Assembly: GCA_003647095.1 (NCBI GenBank)
Contig: QMME01000046.1
Coordinates: 1-16,712, forward strand
DNA: 16,712 nucleotides
Source of the DNA: Deltaproteobacteria bacterium
Lineage (GTDB): Bacteria; Myxococcota; B64-G9
Direction of reading: 5' to 3'
Of this stretch, positions 1 to 7,025 are shown one piece after another. Both the position numbers and the translations under genes were made by a program. Positions within the stretch are counted from its first letter, which is position 1. Each line of letters begins with the position of its first letter. Under the pieces are notes generated by a model. It made no database searches. It saw only the letters and a program-made list of their open reading frames with translations, and was not told where the DNA came from.

Positions 1-97
1 AGCAGCAGGGCCGCGAGCACGGCCAGCGACAGTCCCCGCTGGGTGCGGGCAGGGGCGATGCCCCGGCGCTCGAGCAGCCCGGCACGGCGAGCGTCAT
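1..97 (-). other. possible truncated start of a leftward gene
   Basis: Nothing here is secure. On the minus strand an ATG at 97-95 opens a frame that stays open to the window edge (starts MTLAVPGCSSAG), but it has only a weak GGTAAAG upstream and an uninformative composition. A neighbouring minus frame, open from 110 to the edge, reads like the start of a membrane or export segment (RTQRGLSLAVLAALL) yet lacks an ATG, GTG or TTG before the hydrophobic stretch. Either could be the 5' end of a gene continuing left of the window, or neither is coding. Confidence 0.2.
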
Positions 98-136
98 GGT
101 CTTTACCGAGTCAACACCAGCCCGTGCGCCGCGCGT

Positions 137-158
137 CCGACACCCCAGTGCGTGTCGG
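137..158 (-). terminator. hairpin downstream of the nucleotidyltransferase gene
   Basis: A perfect 7-bp inverted repeat, CCGACAC and GTGTCGG with an 8-nt loop, begins 22 nt past the stop codon at 180-182 on the minus strand. No T-run follows, so it is at best an atypical terminator or a 3'-end stabilising hairpin. Confidence 0.3.
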
Positions 159-179
159 CAGCCAGCAACCACGAAAGCT

Positions 180-761
180 TCATTCCGCGGCCCGAATCCG
201 CTCCAACAGCTCTCTCACGGCAAACTGCTCGGCCGTGGTCTCGAGGTATTCCCGGTTCAACGAGTTCCGCTGTTCGCGAAGCACCGCCTGGGCATCGGCC
301 AGATCCTGCATCCGCCCGGCCTGCAGCTTGAGTACGATGAAATCCTCGGCGCTGGGAACGCTTATGGTCACGTCGCCCACCCTGCGGCGGCAGGCGCGTT
401 CGATGATCTGCCGCACGACGGGATTGCTCGACAACAACACATCCAGCGCCACCGACATCTCCGGCCGGCCTGCTTGTGCCTCCCGGTAGATTCTCCGCAA
501 GCGAAAGCCGCTCATCATCACATCACGTTCGATTTCGGTCGCGATCGTAAATCCACTCTCGGCCAGTGCGGCGATGATCAGATCGGCCTGGTCCTCCGAG
601 CCGAAGATCATCAGGTCTATATCGACGGTCGTTCGCGGCCTGCCCCAGGCGGCCAGGGCGATGCCGCCGATGAAGACGTGGTCGCGGCCCTGCTCGTCCA
701 TCACCGCGGCCACCCGTGCCAGGGCATCGAGCAGGATGGGAAGGTTCCGGCCGTCGGTCAT
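180..761 (-). CDS. minimal nucleotidyltransferase (AbiEii/DUF6036-like), 193 aa
   Basis: This small soluble protein belongs to the polymerase-beta-type nucleotidyltransferase superfamily. The signature is visible: Gly32-Gly33 (IGGIALAAWG), the metal-binding pair Asp47-x-Asp49 (TTVDIDLMI), a likely third acidic residue Asp107 (ALDVLL), and the C-terminal segment ED-FIVLKLQAGR-QDLADA (about 139-157) typical of AbiEii-like and DUF6036 proteins. Such enzymes transfer a nucleotide to RNA or protein and many are toxin halves of two-gene modules; the substrate here is unknown. Its ATG (761-759) overlaps the stop of the upstream small gene as ATGA, so the two are probably translationally coupled. All three acidic residues are present, so it looks catalytically competent. 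The toxin role is inferred only from the family and the two-gene arrangement. Confidence 0.85.
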   Translation of the reverse strand: MTDGRNLPILLDALARVAAVMDEQGRDHVFIGGIALAAWGRPRTTVDIDLMIFGSEDQADLIIAALAESGFTIATEIERDVMMSGFRLRRIYREAQAGRPEMSVALDVLLSSNPVVRQIIERACRRRVGDVTISVPSAEDFIVLKLQAGRMQDLADAQAVLREQRNSLNREYLETTAEQFAVRELLERIRAAE

Positions 762-997
762 GACCCACTCCGCCGCCGCTGCCAGGCCAGCCTCAGCGAC
801 CGGGACATACTCGATACCAGGCGAGCCATATGCCCGGCTTCGGCGCTGCTACCGGCTGCCAGCATCCCACCCAGTTCGAGCACCAGGTACACGTCGGTCG
901 AAAGGCTTTGTCCGGCAACGGCTGCCAAGCGCCTGGTCAACCGGCGGCAGCTCTCGCCCAGCACCCGGGCCGATTCTTTTTGCGCCTCGCCCCTCAT
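758..997 (-). CDS. small basic protein upstream of the nucleotidyltransferase, 79 aa
   Basis: I do not recognise a named family. The protein is short, mostly helical in appearance and basic, with an Arg-rich N-terminal half (around 18-24, CRRLTRRLA) and C-terminus (WQRRRSGS), and a more hydrophobic middle (YLVLELGGMLAAG, about 37-49). It overlaps the downstream nucleotidyltransferase gene by ATGA, the arrangement expected of a two-component module in which a small first gene accompanies the enzyme. There is no good Shine-Dalgarno upstream, but an extended -10 (TGGTACAAT) lies so close to the ATG that the message may be leaderless. No in-frame ATG occurs between this start and Met44, so the start is reasonable. 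It could be an antitoxin or substrate-binding partner; that is inference. Confidence 0.6.
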   Translation of the reverse strand: MRGEAQKESARVLGESCRRLTRRLAAVAGQSLSTDVYLVLELGGMLAAGSSAEAGHMARLVSSMSRSLRLAWQRRRSGS

Positions 998-1003
998 GCC
1001 ATG

Positions 1004-1012
1004 ATTGTACCA
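1004..1012 (-). promoter_or_regulatory. extended -10 promoter for the 79-aa/nucleotidyltransferase pair
   Basis: On the minus strand TGGTACAAT fits an extended -10 (TGn followed by TACAAT, one mismatch to TATAAT). No convincing -35 is seen 16-18 bp upstream, which extended -10 promoters tolerate. The usual 7-nt offset puts the transcription start at about 997, on the A of the ATG. Confidence 0.4.
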
Positions 1013-1096
1013 GCAACTCCCTCGGCGTCCACCTTGATGTTTTCCCGCGTCCGAGTTGGGATCGCCGCCAAGACCGGCAGCTGCTCCGAGCGGCCC

Positions 1097-1116
1097 GCAG
1101 CGTGTGAATACGCTGC
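1097..1116 (-). terminator. hairpin downstream of the beta-oxidation operon
   Basis: A perfect 7-bp inverted repeat, GCAGCGT and ACGCTGC around a 6-nt loop, lies 52-71 nt past the enoyl-CoA hydratase stop on the minus strand. It has no T-tract. It may end the operon or stabilise its 3' end. The rest of the 998-1167 gap shows no gene. Confidence 0.3.
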
Positions 1117-1167
1117 CTGCCAGCCCGGCGCTTCCTGGCGGCGCTGGTTTGAACAGTGACCGTAAAG

Positions 1168-1944
1168 CTAGCGCCCCGTGAACTCGGGATCGCGCTTTTC
1201 CAGGAAGGCCGCCACCCCTTCGCGCTTGTCCTCGCTGGCGCAGCTCAGGGCATGCAGGTACGACTCGTGGGCCAGGCCCGCCTCCAGCGAGCCGTCCAGG
1301 GAACGATAGACGGCGTCCTTGGCGTACTGCAGGGCCAGCCGGGGCCGCGAGGCCAGCAGCTCGGCCAGCTTCTTCACCTCGTCCATGAGCTGGTCCGGTT
1401 CCACCACCCGGTTGACCAGCCCCATCTCGTAGGCGCGTTGCGCACTCACCGGCTCACCGGTCAACACCAGCTCCAGCGCCCGCCCCAGGCCCACCAGCCG
1501 GGCCAGGCGCTGGGTGCCCCCGGCCCCGGGAATGATGCCCAGCTTCACCTCCGGCTGGCCCAGCCTGGCCTTGCTGGAAGCCACCCGCAGGGTGCAGCAC
1601 ATGGCCACCTCCAGGCCGGTGCCCAGGGTCCAGCCGTTGAGCGCGGCGATGGTGGGTATTTCCAGCCGCTCCAGGCGCGAGTAGACCTCCTGGCGACGGC
1701 GGCTGGCGCTGCGGCCGAGAATGTTGTCGCGTTCCTTGAGTTCGTTGATGTCGGCCCCGGCCACGAAGGCCTTGGGTCCGGCCCCGGTGACGATGAGCAC
1801 GCGCAGGCCGGCGTCCGCCTCCACCCGGTTCAGGGCCGCGTCCAGTTCGTCCACGGTGGCGGCGTCGACGGCGTTGAACTTGTCGGGCCGGTTGAAGGTG
1901 AGCCGGCCAATGGATCCGTCCAGCTGTAATTCCACGTTGGCCAT
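1168..1944 (-). CDS. enoyl-CoA hydratase / crotonase, 258 aa
   Basis: This is a crotonase-superfamily enzyme that adds water across the double bond of a 2-enoyl-CoA such as crotonyl-CoA, giving the 3-hydroxyacyl-CoA. The oxyanion-hole segment AFVAGADI (60-67) and the second loop NGWTLGTGLEVAM (103-115) are present, as are both catalytic glutamates of true hydratases: Glu112 (GTGLEVAM) and Glu132 (GQPEVKLG), followed by IPGAGGTQRL. The length is normal for the family. It is the last gene of a four-gene leftward operon, starting 10 nt after the dehydrogenase stop with no clear Shine-Dalgarno, which suggests translational coupling. The stop is TAG within GCTAGC. The retained glutamate pair argues for hydratase rather than isomerase activity. 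Substrate chain length cannot be read, but the neighbours favour C4. Confidence 0.93.
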   Translation of the reverse strand: MANVELQLDGSIGRLTFNRPDKFNAVDAATVDELDAALNRVEADAGLRVLIVTGAGPKAFVAGADINELKERDNILGRSASRRRQEVYSRLERLEIPTIAALNGWTLGTGLEVAMCCTLRVASSKARLGQPEVKLGIIPGAGGTQRLARLVGLGRALELVLTGEPVSAQRAYEMGLVNRVVEPDQLMDEVKKLAELLASRPRLALQYAKDAVYRSLDGSLEAGLAHESYLHALSCASEDKREGVAAFLEKRDPEFTGR

Positions 1945-1954
1945 GATCAGCGGC

Positions 1955-2812
1955 TCACTTGCCGTATTCGTAGAAACCGCGCCCGGACTTCTTGCCCAGG
2001 CGCCCTTCGTCGATCATGCGATCGACGATGGGGGGATGCTGGTAGCGCGGGTCATCGAGCACCCGGCGCAGGGTCTGCATCTTGGCCCGGTGTACGTCCA
2101 GGCCGATGAGATCGATCAGTTCCAGCGGCCCCATGGGATGGTTGGCTCCCAGCTTCATGGCCTTGTCGATGTCGGCCGGCTCGGCCACGCCCGCTTCCAC
2201 CAGCCAGGTGGCCTCGTTCAGCAACTGACCCAGGGTGCGGCTGACGATGCCGGCCGGGGCCTCCTGCTTGCACACCACCGGGTCCTTGCCCAGGTGGTGG
2301 GCCAGGTCGGCCACCGCCCGCAGGGTCTCCGGGGCGGTCTTCTGGCCGGGCATGATCTCCACCAGCTTCATGATCACCGGGGGATTGAAGAAGTGCATCT
2401 GGCATATTTTTTCCGGGCGCTTCGTGGCCCCGGCGATCTCGCTGATGGACAGCGAGGTGGTGTTGGTCACCAGCAGCACCTCCGGGCGGGTGAGCCGATC
2501 CAGCTCGCGGAAAACCTGCTGCTTGATCTCCAGGTTCTCCACCACGCTCTCCACCACGAAGTCCGCCTGGGCCGCCGACTCCAGGTTACCGGCGGCGGCC
2601 ACCCGGTTGAGGATGGTGTCTTGCTCCTCGACGGTCATCTTGCCCTTCTGTACCCGGCGCGCCAGGCCCTTTTCGATGCGGGCCCGGGAGGCATCGGCCA
2701 GCTCCTGGCTGATGTCACAGATGGTGACCGCGAACCCTTTCTGGGCGAACAGCTGGGCGATGCCTGCACCCATGGTACCCCCGCCCACGACGACGACTTT
2801 CTTGATTTCCAT
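1955..2812 (-). CDS. hbd: 3-hydroxybutyryl-CoA dehydrogenase, 285 aa
   Basis: An NAD(P)-dependent cytosolic enzyme that oxidises 3-hydroxyacyl-CoA (probably 3-hydroxybutyryl-CoA) to the 3-ketoacyl-CoA. The N-terminal Rossmann fold shows VVVVGGGTMGAGIAQ with the glycine motif at 10-15 and an acidic residue, Asp33, at the end of strand 2, as expected for NAD preference. The catalytic dyad is visible as His140 in QMHFFNPP and Glu152 in KLVEIM. The C-terminal dimerisation domain contains GANHPMGPLELIDLIGLD and ends KKSGRGFYEYGK, as is usual. The position generally held by a conserved Asn in the (G/F)-V-N-R motif is Ser191 here (AGIVSRT); I recall this variant in some bacterial homologues. A strong AGGAGG lies 6 nt upstream of the ATG, and the gene starts 21 nt after the thiolase stop. 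Confidence 0.95.
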   Translation of the reverse strand: MEIKKVVVVGGGTMGAGIAQLFAQKGFAVTICDISQELADASRARIEKGLARRVQKGKMTVEEQDTILNRVAAAGNLESAAQADFVVESVVENLEIKQQVFRELDRLTRPEVLLVTNTTSLSISEIAGATKRPEKICQMHFFNPPVIMKLVEIMPGQKTAPETLRAVADLAHHLGKDPVVCKQEAPAGIVSRTLGQLLNEATWLVEAGVAEPADIDKAMKLGANHPMGPLELIDLIGLDVHRAKMQTLRRVLDDPRYQHPPIVDRMIDEGRLGKKSGRGFYEYGK

Positions 2813-2833
2813 GTCGTTCCTCCTGAAGCTCTC

Positions 2834-4018
2834 TCAGTTCAGCCGCTCCACCACCACGGCCACGCCGTTGCCGCCACCGATGCAGGCCGAGGCGATGCCC
2901 AGCTGCTTGTCGTAGCGTTTCAGGGCATAGAGCAGGGTGGTGAGAATCTTCGAGCCGGTGGCCGCCACCGGGTGTCCCAGGGCAATGGCCCCGCCGTGCA
3001 CGTTGACCTTGCTGCGGTCGAGCTTGAGTTCCCGCTCGCAGGCCAGGTACTGGGCGGCAAAGGCCTCGTTGAGCTCGATGAGATCCATGTCGTCTAGGCT
3101 CAACCCCGACTTTTCCAGGGCCTGGCGCATGGCCCGTATGGGCGACAGGCCGAAACGGGCGGGATCGATGCCCACGAAAGCGTAACCCCGTACCCGGGCG
3201 GTGGGTTTGAGCCCCATGCTCTGGGCCCGGTCTTCGGCCATCAGCACCTGGGCGGCGGCCGCGTCGCACAGGGCGCAGGCGTTGCCGGCGGTGATGGTGC
3301 CGTCCTTGACGAAGACCGCCGGCAGCTTGGCCAGCTTGTCGGCGGTAACCCCGCTGCGGAAGATCTCCTCGTTGGCGAACTGGCTCACCTCGCCCTTGCG
3401 ACCCTTGACCTCCACCGGGACGATCTCCTCGTCGAACTTGCCTTCCTTGGCGGCTGCCTCGGTCTTGTTGTGGGACTCGGCGGCGAACTCGTCCTGTTCG
3501 CGGCGGGAGATCTTCAGCTCCGCGGCCAGGCGTTCGGTGATCTCGCCCATCAGGCCCTTGCCCAGCGGGCAGCGGAAGCCGTCCTGGTGCATGAGATCCA
3601 CCAGCTGGCCGTTGCCCATGCGCTGGCCCCAGCGGGCCCCGGGCACGGCGTAGGGAATCTGGCTGCTCGACTCGCAGCCGCCCACCATGACGCAGTCGAC
3701 GTCGCCGGCGCGGATGGCCTGGGTGCCGAAGATGAGCGCCTGCAGGCTGGAGCCGCAGCGAACGTTGACCGACACCGCCGGGGAATCCACGGGAATGCCG
3801 CCCCACACCGAGCTCAAGCGCGCGGCGTTGGGGCCCACCCCGGCCTGCCAGGCATTGCCGAATACCGTCTGCTGCACCACCTCCGGAGAGATACCCGAGC
3901 GCTTGACCGCCTCTCGAACCACCACCGCGCCCAGCTGCGGTGCCGACAGCCCCTTGAGCGAGCCGCCGAACTTGCCTCCGGCGGTACGAACGGAACCGAG
4001 AATGACGACTTCCCTCAT
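2834..4018 (-). CDS. acetyl-CoA C-acetyltransferase (thiolase), 394 aa
   Basis: A thiolase of the biosynthetic/degradative type II family that splits acetoacetyl-CoA with CoA into two acetyl-CoA, or runs in reverse. Active-site residues are all in place: nucleophile Cys88 (NVRCGSSLQAL), the NEAF loop (ELNEAFAAQ), His349 (ALGHPVAATG) and acid/base Cys379 (SACIGGGNG). Length and residue spacing match bacterial acetyl-CoA acetyltransferases. One departure is GNACALCDAAAA, where the family usually shows a SDGAAA-type segment; another is CGSS for CGSG after the nucleophile. The gene has a strong GGAGGAGG just upstream of its ATG and follows the acyl-CoA dehydrogenase by 18 nt, so it is the second gene of the operon and supplies the terminal cleavage step. 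Chain-length preference is inferred from the neighbours. Confidence 0.95.
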   Translation of the reverse strand: MREVVILGSVRTAGGKFGGSLKGLSAPQLGAVVVREAVKRSGISPEVVQQTVFGNAWQAGVGPNAARLSSVWGGIPVDSPAVSVNVRCGSSLQALIFGTQAIRAGDVDCVMVGGCESSSQIPYAVPGARWGQRMGNGQLVDLMHQDGFRCPLGKGLMGEITERLAAELKISRREQDEFAAESHNKTEAAAKEGKFDEEIVPVEVKGRKGEVSQFANEEIFRSGVTADKLAKLPAVFVKDGTITAGNACALCDAAAAQVLMAEDRAQSMGLKPTARVRGYAFVGIDPARFGLSPIRAMRQALEKSGLSLDDMDLIELNEAFAAQYLACERELKLDRSKVNVHGGAIALGHPVAATGSKILTTLLYALKRYDKQLGIASACIGGGNGVAVVVERLN

Positions 4019-4036
4019 GACCTCCTCCTTCTCTCG

Positions 4037-5200
4037 CTAGCGATTGGCCTTGCGATAGCCGAGCTGGTCGAGAGCGATGATCATCTTCTGGACATTCACC
4101 GTGCCCTCGACGATCTGGTACAACACCGCGTCACGGAAGAAACGGGCCAACGGGTACTCGGTGGAGTAGCCGTAGGCCCCCAGTATCTTCATGGCCTGGT
4201 GGGCGCAGAAGGCCGCCGTTTCGGCGGCCACGTACTTGGCATAGGAAGTTTCCAGGGTGTTGCCGAACTGTCCCCGGTCCTTCTGCCAGGCGGCCCGGTA
4301 GGTGAGCCAGCGGGCCGCTTCGATCTGGGCGGCCATCTGCCCGATGAGTTCCTGGTTCATCTGGAACTTGCCCACCGGCTTGCCGAACTGCTCGCGCTCG
4401 TTGCAGTAGCGCACGGCCGCTTCCAGGCAGGCCCGGGCCAGCCCCACCCCGCCCGAGGCGCAGCCCAGCCGGGTCTGGTTGAGCGAGCCGAAACAGATTT
4501 TCACCCCGTCGCCCAGCTTGCCCAGCAGGGCGTCGCCGGGCAGGCGCACGTCCTCGAAGGAGATCTCCGATGTGGGCGAGGAGCGGGTGCCCAGCTTGTC
4601 CAGGTCACGGGTGCTGACCCCGTCCGAGTGCATGTCGACCACGAAGGCGCTCAGCCCCTTGGAGCCGGCGGAGCGGTCGTGGTAGGCGTAGACGATGGCC
4701 ACGTCGGCGCGGGAGGCGAAGGAAATCCAGATCTTGCTGCCGTTGAGTACGTAGCCGTCGCCGTCGGGACGGGCGGTGGCCCGCAACGCCAGCACGTCTG
4801 AACCGGCGTTGGGCTCGGTGATGGCGAAGCAGCCGATCTTGCGGGCGGAGATGATATCGGGAATCCATTTCCGCTTCTGCTCCTCGTTGCCGTGGCGCCA
4901 GATGCTCAGCGCCGTACCCAGGCACTGGGTATTGAAGGCCACCCGTACCGAGGACGAGCCGCGGCCGATCTCCTCGCACAACACCGCCTGGGCCAGCATG
5001 CCGTCTTCCATGGCGCTGCCGCCCAGTTCCTCGGGGAAGGGGGTACCGAAGTAGCCCAGTTCGCCCATCTGGCGGATGACCTCGATGGGGAAATAGTGTT
5101 CCTCGTCCCACTTGTCGGCGTGGGGAACGATCTCCTTCTCGGTGAAGTCCCGGGCCGACTGGCGCATGGCCTGCAGTTCTTCGCTCAACTCGAAATCCAT
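4037..5200 (-). CDS. acyl-CoA dehydrogenase, resembling non-decarboxylating glutaryl-CoA dehydrogenase, 387 aa
   Basis: An FAD-dependent acyl-CoA dehydrogenase introducing the alpha-beta double bond. Visible hallmarks are CFAITEPNAGSD, the FAD-contacting WISFAS, YCNEREQFGKPVGKFQMNQ, and the catalytic base Glu365 in VEGT near the C-terminus. From memory it closely resembles the Desulfococcus multivorans non-decarboxylating glutaryl-CoA dehydrogenase, sharing GAYGYSTEYP-ARF-RDA and MIIALDQLG-RKANR. Arg86 (SSSVRVAFN) matches the arginine that holds the distal carboxylate in glutaryl-CoA dehydrogenases. The residue before the base is Val364, not the Tyr of decarboxylating enzymes. Relatives acting on cyclohexane- or cyclohexenecarboxyl-CoA are also possible. 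It is the first gene of the operon, with AAGGAGAGG upstream and a perfect TTGACA further upstream. Acyl-CoA dehydrogenase is near certain; the glutaryl-CoA substrate is moderate. Confidence 0.94.
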   Translation of the reverse strand: MDFELSEELQAMRQSARDFTEKEIVPHADKWDEEHYFPIEVIRQMGELGYFGTPFPEELGGSAMEDGMLAQAVLCEEIGRGSSSVRVAFNTQCLGTALSIWRHGNEEQKRKWIPDIISARKIGCFAITEPNAGSDVLALRATARPDGDGYVLNGSKIWISFASRADVAIVYAYHDRSAGSKGLSAFVVDMHSDGVSTRDLDKLGTRSSPTSEISFEDVRLPGDALLGKLGDGVKICFGSLNQTRLGCASGGVGLARACLEAAVRYCNEREQFGKPVGKFQMNQELIGQMAAQIEAARWLTYRAAWQKDRGQFGNTLETSYAKYVAAETAAFCAHQAMKILGAYGYSTEYPLARFFRDAVLYQIVEGTVNVQKMIIALDQLGYRKANR

Positions 5201-5244
5201 GGTGGCAACCTCTCCTTTCGCTGTTACAGCCTCATGGCGCCGCT

Positions 5245-5274
5245 AGCATGCCGTGGGCCCGGCGCGGGTGTCAA
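5245..5274 (-). promoter_or_regulatory. candidate sigma-70 promoter for the acyl-CoA operon
   Basis: On the minus strand a perfect TTGACA (-35, 5274-5269) is followed 18 bp on by CATGCT (-10, 5250-5245), which is a poor match. The start point would lie about 40 nt before the ATG at 5200. The -35 is convincing; the -10 is not, so an activator or a different spacing is possible. Confidence 0.4.
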
Positions 5275-5302
5275 GACAAAGCGGTCATGACAACCATATT
5301 GC

Positions 5303-5331
5303 TTGCCCGGCCGCGACAAACGTCATAAGAT
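5303..5331 (+). promoter_or_regulatory. candidate sigma-70 promoter for cpaF
   Basis: TTGCCC (5303-5308) and TAAGAT (5326-5331) are separated by 17 bp, each matching four of six consensus positions. The expected start, near 5338, would give a leader of about 25 nt carrying the AAGGAG at 5348-5353. It lies in the divergent region shared with the leftward acyl-CoA operon. Confidence 0.35.
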
Positions 5332-5362
5332 CCTGCCCTGCCAGGGAAAGGAGACGACCGGC

Positions 5363-6940
5363 ATGGTCATGGAAATGTACGACAAGTCTATGCGGGCCTT
5401 TCTCAAGCCGGTGCTCAGGTACCTGGACGACCCCTCGGTGACCGAGATCATGATCAACGGCCCCGAGGACGTGTGGATCGAGCGCAAGGGCCGGCTGTTC
5501 AAGACCCCGGCCAAGTTCACCGCCGAGGGCGTGGAGGCGGCCGGGCGCAACATCGCCCAGTACGTGGGGCGCATCATCGACAACGAGCATCCGCGCCTGG
5601 ACGCCCGCCTGCCCGACGGTTCCCGTATCCACGTGGTGCTGCCCCCCATCGCCCGCAAGGGCTGCACCATCTCCATCCGCAAGTTCTTCCCCGGCAAGCT
5701 CACCATCAAGCAGCTGGTGGAGTTCGGCTCCCTGCAGCCCGAGTGGGCTCGCTTCATCGACGCCTGCGTGCTCACCAAGCAGAACATCGTCGTCTCCGGC
5801 GGCACCGGCTCGGGCAAGACCACCCTGCTCAACGTCGTCTCCTCGCTCATCCCCAACGACGAGCGCATCCTCACCATCGAGGATTCGGCCGAGTTGCAGC
5901 TGCTGCAGGACCACCTGGTACCCTTCGAGTCGCGCCCTCCCGACAAGTTCGGGCGCGGCGGGGTCAACATGGCCGACCTGCTGCATTCGGCCCTGCGCCT
6001 GCGCCCCGATCGCATAGTCATCGGCGAGGTGCGCGGCGGCGAGGCTTTCGACCTCATCCAGTCCATGAACACCGGCCACTCCGGCTCCATGTGCACCGTG
6101 CACGCCAACTCGCCGGTGGATACCTGCCGGCGCATCGAGTCGCTGTGCCTGATGAGCAGCGTGGAGATTCCCATGGTGGCGGTGCGGGCCCAGGTGGCCT
6201 CGGCCATCAACATCGTCATTTGCTGCGCCCGCTTCCAGGATGGCTCGCGCCGGGTCACCCACATCAGCGAGGTGCTGCCGCTCAACGAGCGGGGCGACTA
6301 CCGCACCCAGGACCTGTTCGTCTACACCATCACCGGCAAGGACAAGGAAGGCAACATCCAGGGCTACCACGCCCCCACCGGTATCCTGCCCACCTTCATC
6401 ACCAAGCTGCGGGCCTACGGTTTTTCCGAGATGACCGATGATTTCTTCGACCCGGCCACCTACGGGGTCGAACCGCCACCGGTGCGGGCGGTGCAGGAGA
6501 TCAAGGTGACCTGGATTCCCCGCCTGGAGGGAGGCCGGGAACAGTTCGCGGCCAAGCCCGCGGACGAGGAGTGGAAGCAGCAGTTGCAGCAGGCCCTGGA
6601 GCAGTCGCTGTCCGAGCGCGACCTGGAACCGCCGCCCATGGTGGACGCCGACCAGGCAACTCCCGCCGGCGGCGGAGAGGCATCAGCCGCGGAACCGCCC
6701 CCGGATTCTCCTGCAGAGGACAAGCCGGCCCCCGACCAGCCCGAGCGGGGCGAGCGGCCGCAACCGCCGGCCGGCGGCGACGGCACCTCCAGTCCCGGCC
6801 GCAGGGTGGCCGCCGGCAGCTATGCCCGGCAACTGCTGGGCCAGACCAAGGCCAAGAAGGTCACGCGCCCGGCACGACTGCCCATCGGGGTCAGGCCTCC
6901 GGGCAAGCGCGGCTCCGACTCCGGGGGCAAGGGCAAATGA
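5363..6940 (+). CDS. cpaF: CpaF/TadA-family secretion ATPase with a long disordered C-terminal tail, 525 aa
   Basis: A cytosolic hexameric ATPase of the type II/IV secretion family, CpaF branch, which normally powers Tad pili. The N-terminal domain shows YLDDPSVTEIMINGPEDVWIE almost at the start, followed by the Walker A GGTGSGKT (146-153), the Asp box TIEDSAELQL, an atypical Walker B RIVIGEVRGGE (217-227) and the His box CTVHANSP (244-251, His247). The ATPase core ends near 365. After it comes a tail of about 150 residues, rich in Pro, Gln, Glu and Ala and ending Gly/Lys/Arg-rich, probably disordered with one coiled segment (EEWKQQLQQALEQSLSERD). I chose ATG 5363 because AAGGAG lies 9 nt upstream; an in-frame start at 5303 has no such site. 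No tadB, tadC, cpaC or pilin gene is adjacent, so this may be a stand-alone paralogue. Confidence 0.92.
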   Translation: MVMEMYDKSMRAFLKPVLRYLDDPSVTEIMINGPEDVWIERKGRLFKTPAKFTAEGVEAAGRNIAQYVGRIIDNEHPRLDARLPDGSRIHVVLPPIARKGCTISIRKFFPGKLTIKQLVEFGSLQPEWARFIDACVLTKQNIVVSGGTGSGKTTLLNVVSSLIPNDERILTIEDSAELQLLQDHLVPFESRPPDKFGRGGVNMADLLHSALRLRPDRIVIGEVRGGEAFDLIQSMNTGHSGSMCTVHANSPVDTCRRIESLCLMSSVEIPMVAVRAQVASAINIVICCARFQDGSRRVTHISEVLPLNERGDYRTQDLFVYTITGKDKEGNIQGYHAPTGILPTFITKLRAYGFSEMTDDFFDPATYGVEPPPVRAVQEIKVTWIPRLEGGREQFAAKPADEEWKQQLQQALEQSLSERDLEPPPMVDADQATPAGGGEASAAEPPPDSPAEDKPAPDQPERGERPQPPAGGDGTSSPGRRVAAGSYARQLLGQTKAKKVTRPARLPIGVRPPGKRGSDSGGKGK

Positions 6941-6973
6941 CGACCCGGCCGGCCTGGGCGTGGAGACGACGTT

Positions 6974-6990
6974 ACCCGGGCAGCCCGGGT
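6974..6990 (+). terminator. GC-rich hairpin after cpaF
   Basis: ACCCGGGC-A-GCCCGGGT is a perfect 8-bp inverted repeat with a 1-nt centre, 33 nt past the cpaF stop. It lacks a T-run, so it may attenuate or stabilise the transcript rather than terminate it. Confidence 0.3.
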
Positions 6991-6993
6991 GCC

Positions 6994-7025
6994 AGGAGGC
7001 GGTACTCCCGCGGGAGTGAGAGGGA
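6994..7025 (+). promoter_or_regulatory. AGGAGG and palindrome in front of the 158-aa gene
   Basis: A perfect AGGAGG (6994-6999) sits 26 nt from the ATG at 7026, too far for ordinary initiation. Between them is a perfect 14-bp palindrome, ACTCCCGCGGGAGT (7004-7017). Folded as a hairpin it would bring the two to about a 12-nt effective distance. Alternatively its CTCC could pair with AGGAGG and hide it. A nearer GAGAGGGA abuts the ATG. Confidence 0.4.

Noticed and set aside
96..1107. Plus-strand frames opposite the nucleotidyltransferase pair
   Set aside because: The minus frames carry the GG...DxD signature and an ATGA overlap; the plus frames show no motif or start signal.
1120..1147. CCAGC...GCTGG inverted repeat as the terminator of the acyl-CoA operon
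   Set aside because: Only five outer pairs form cleanly, the inner arms mismatch, and there is no T-tract; the hairpin at 1097-1116 is better.
1721..4801. Plus-strand frames of 443-458 residues across the acyl-CoA operon
   Set aside because: They oppose four enzymes with intact catalytic residues and ribosome sites; the plus translations are His/Gly/Ala-rich with no recognisable domain.
5285..6370. 361- and 320-residue minus-strand frames over cpaF
   Set aside because: They are shadows of cpaF, whose plus frame shows all the family's ATPase motifs.
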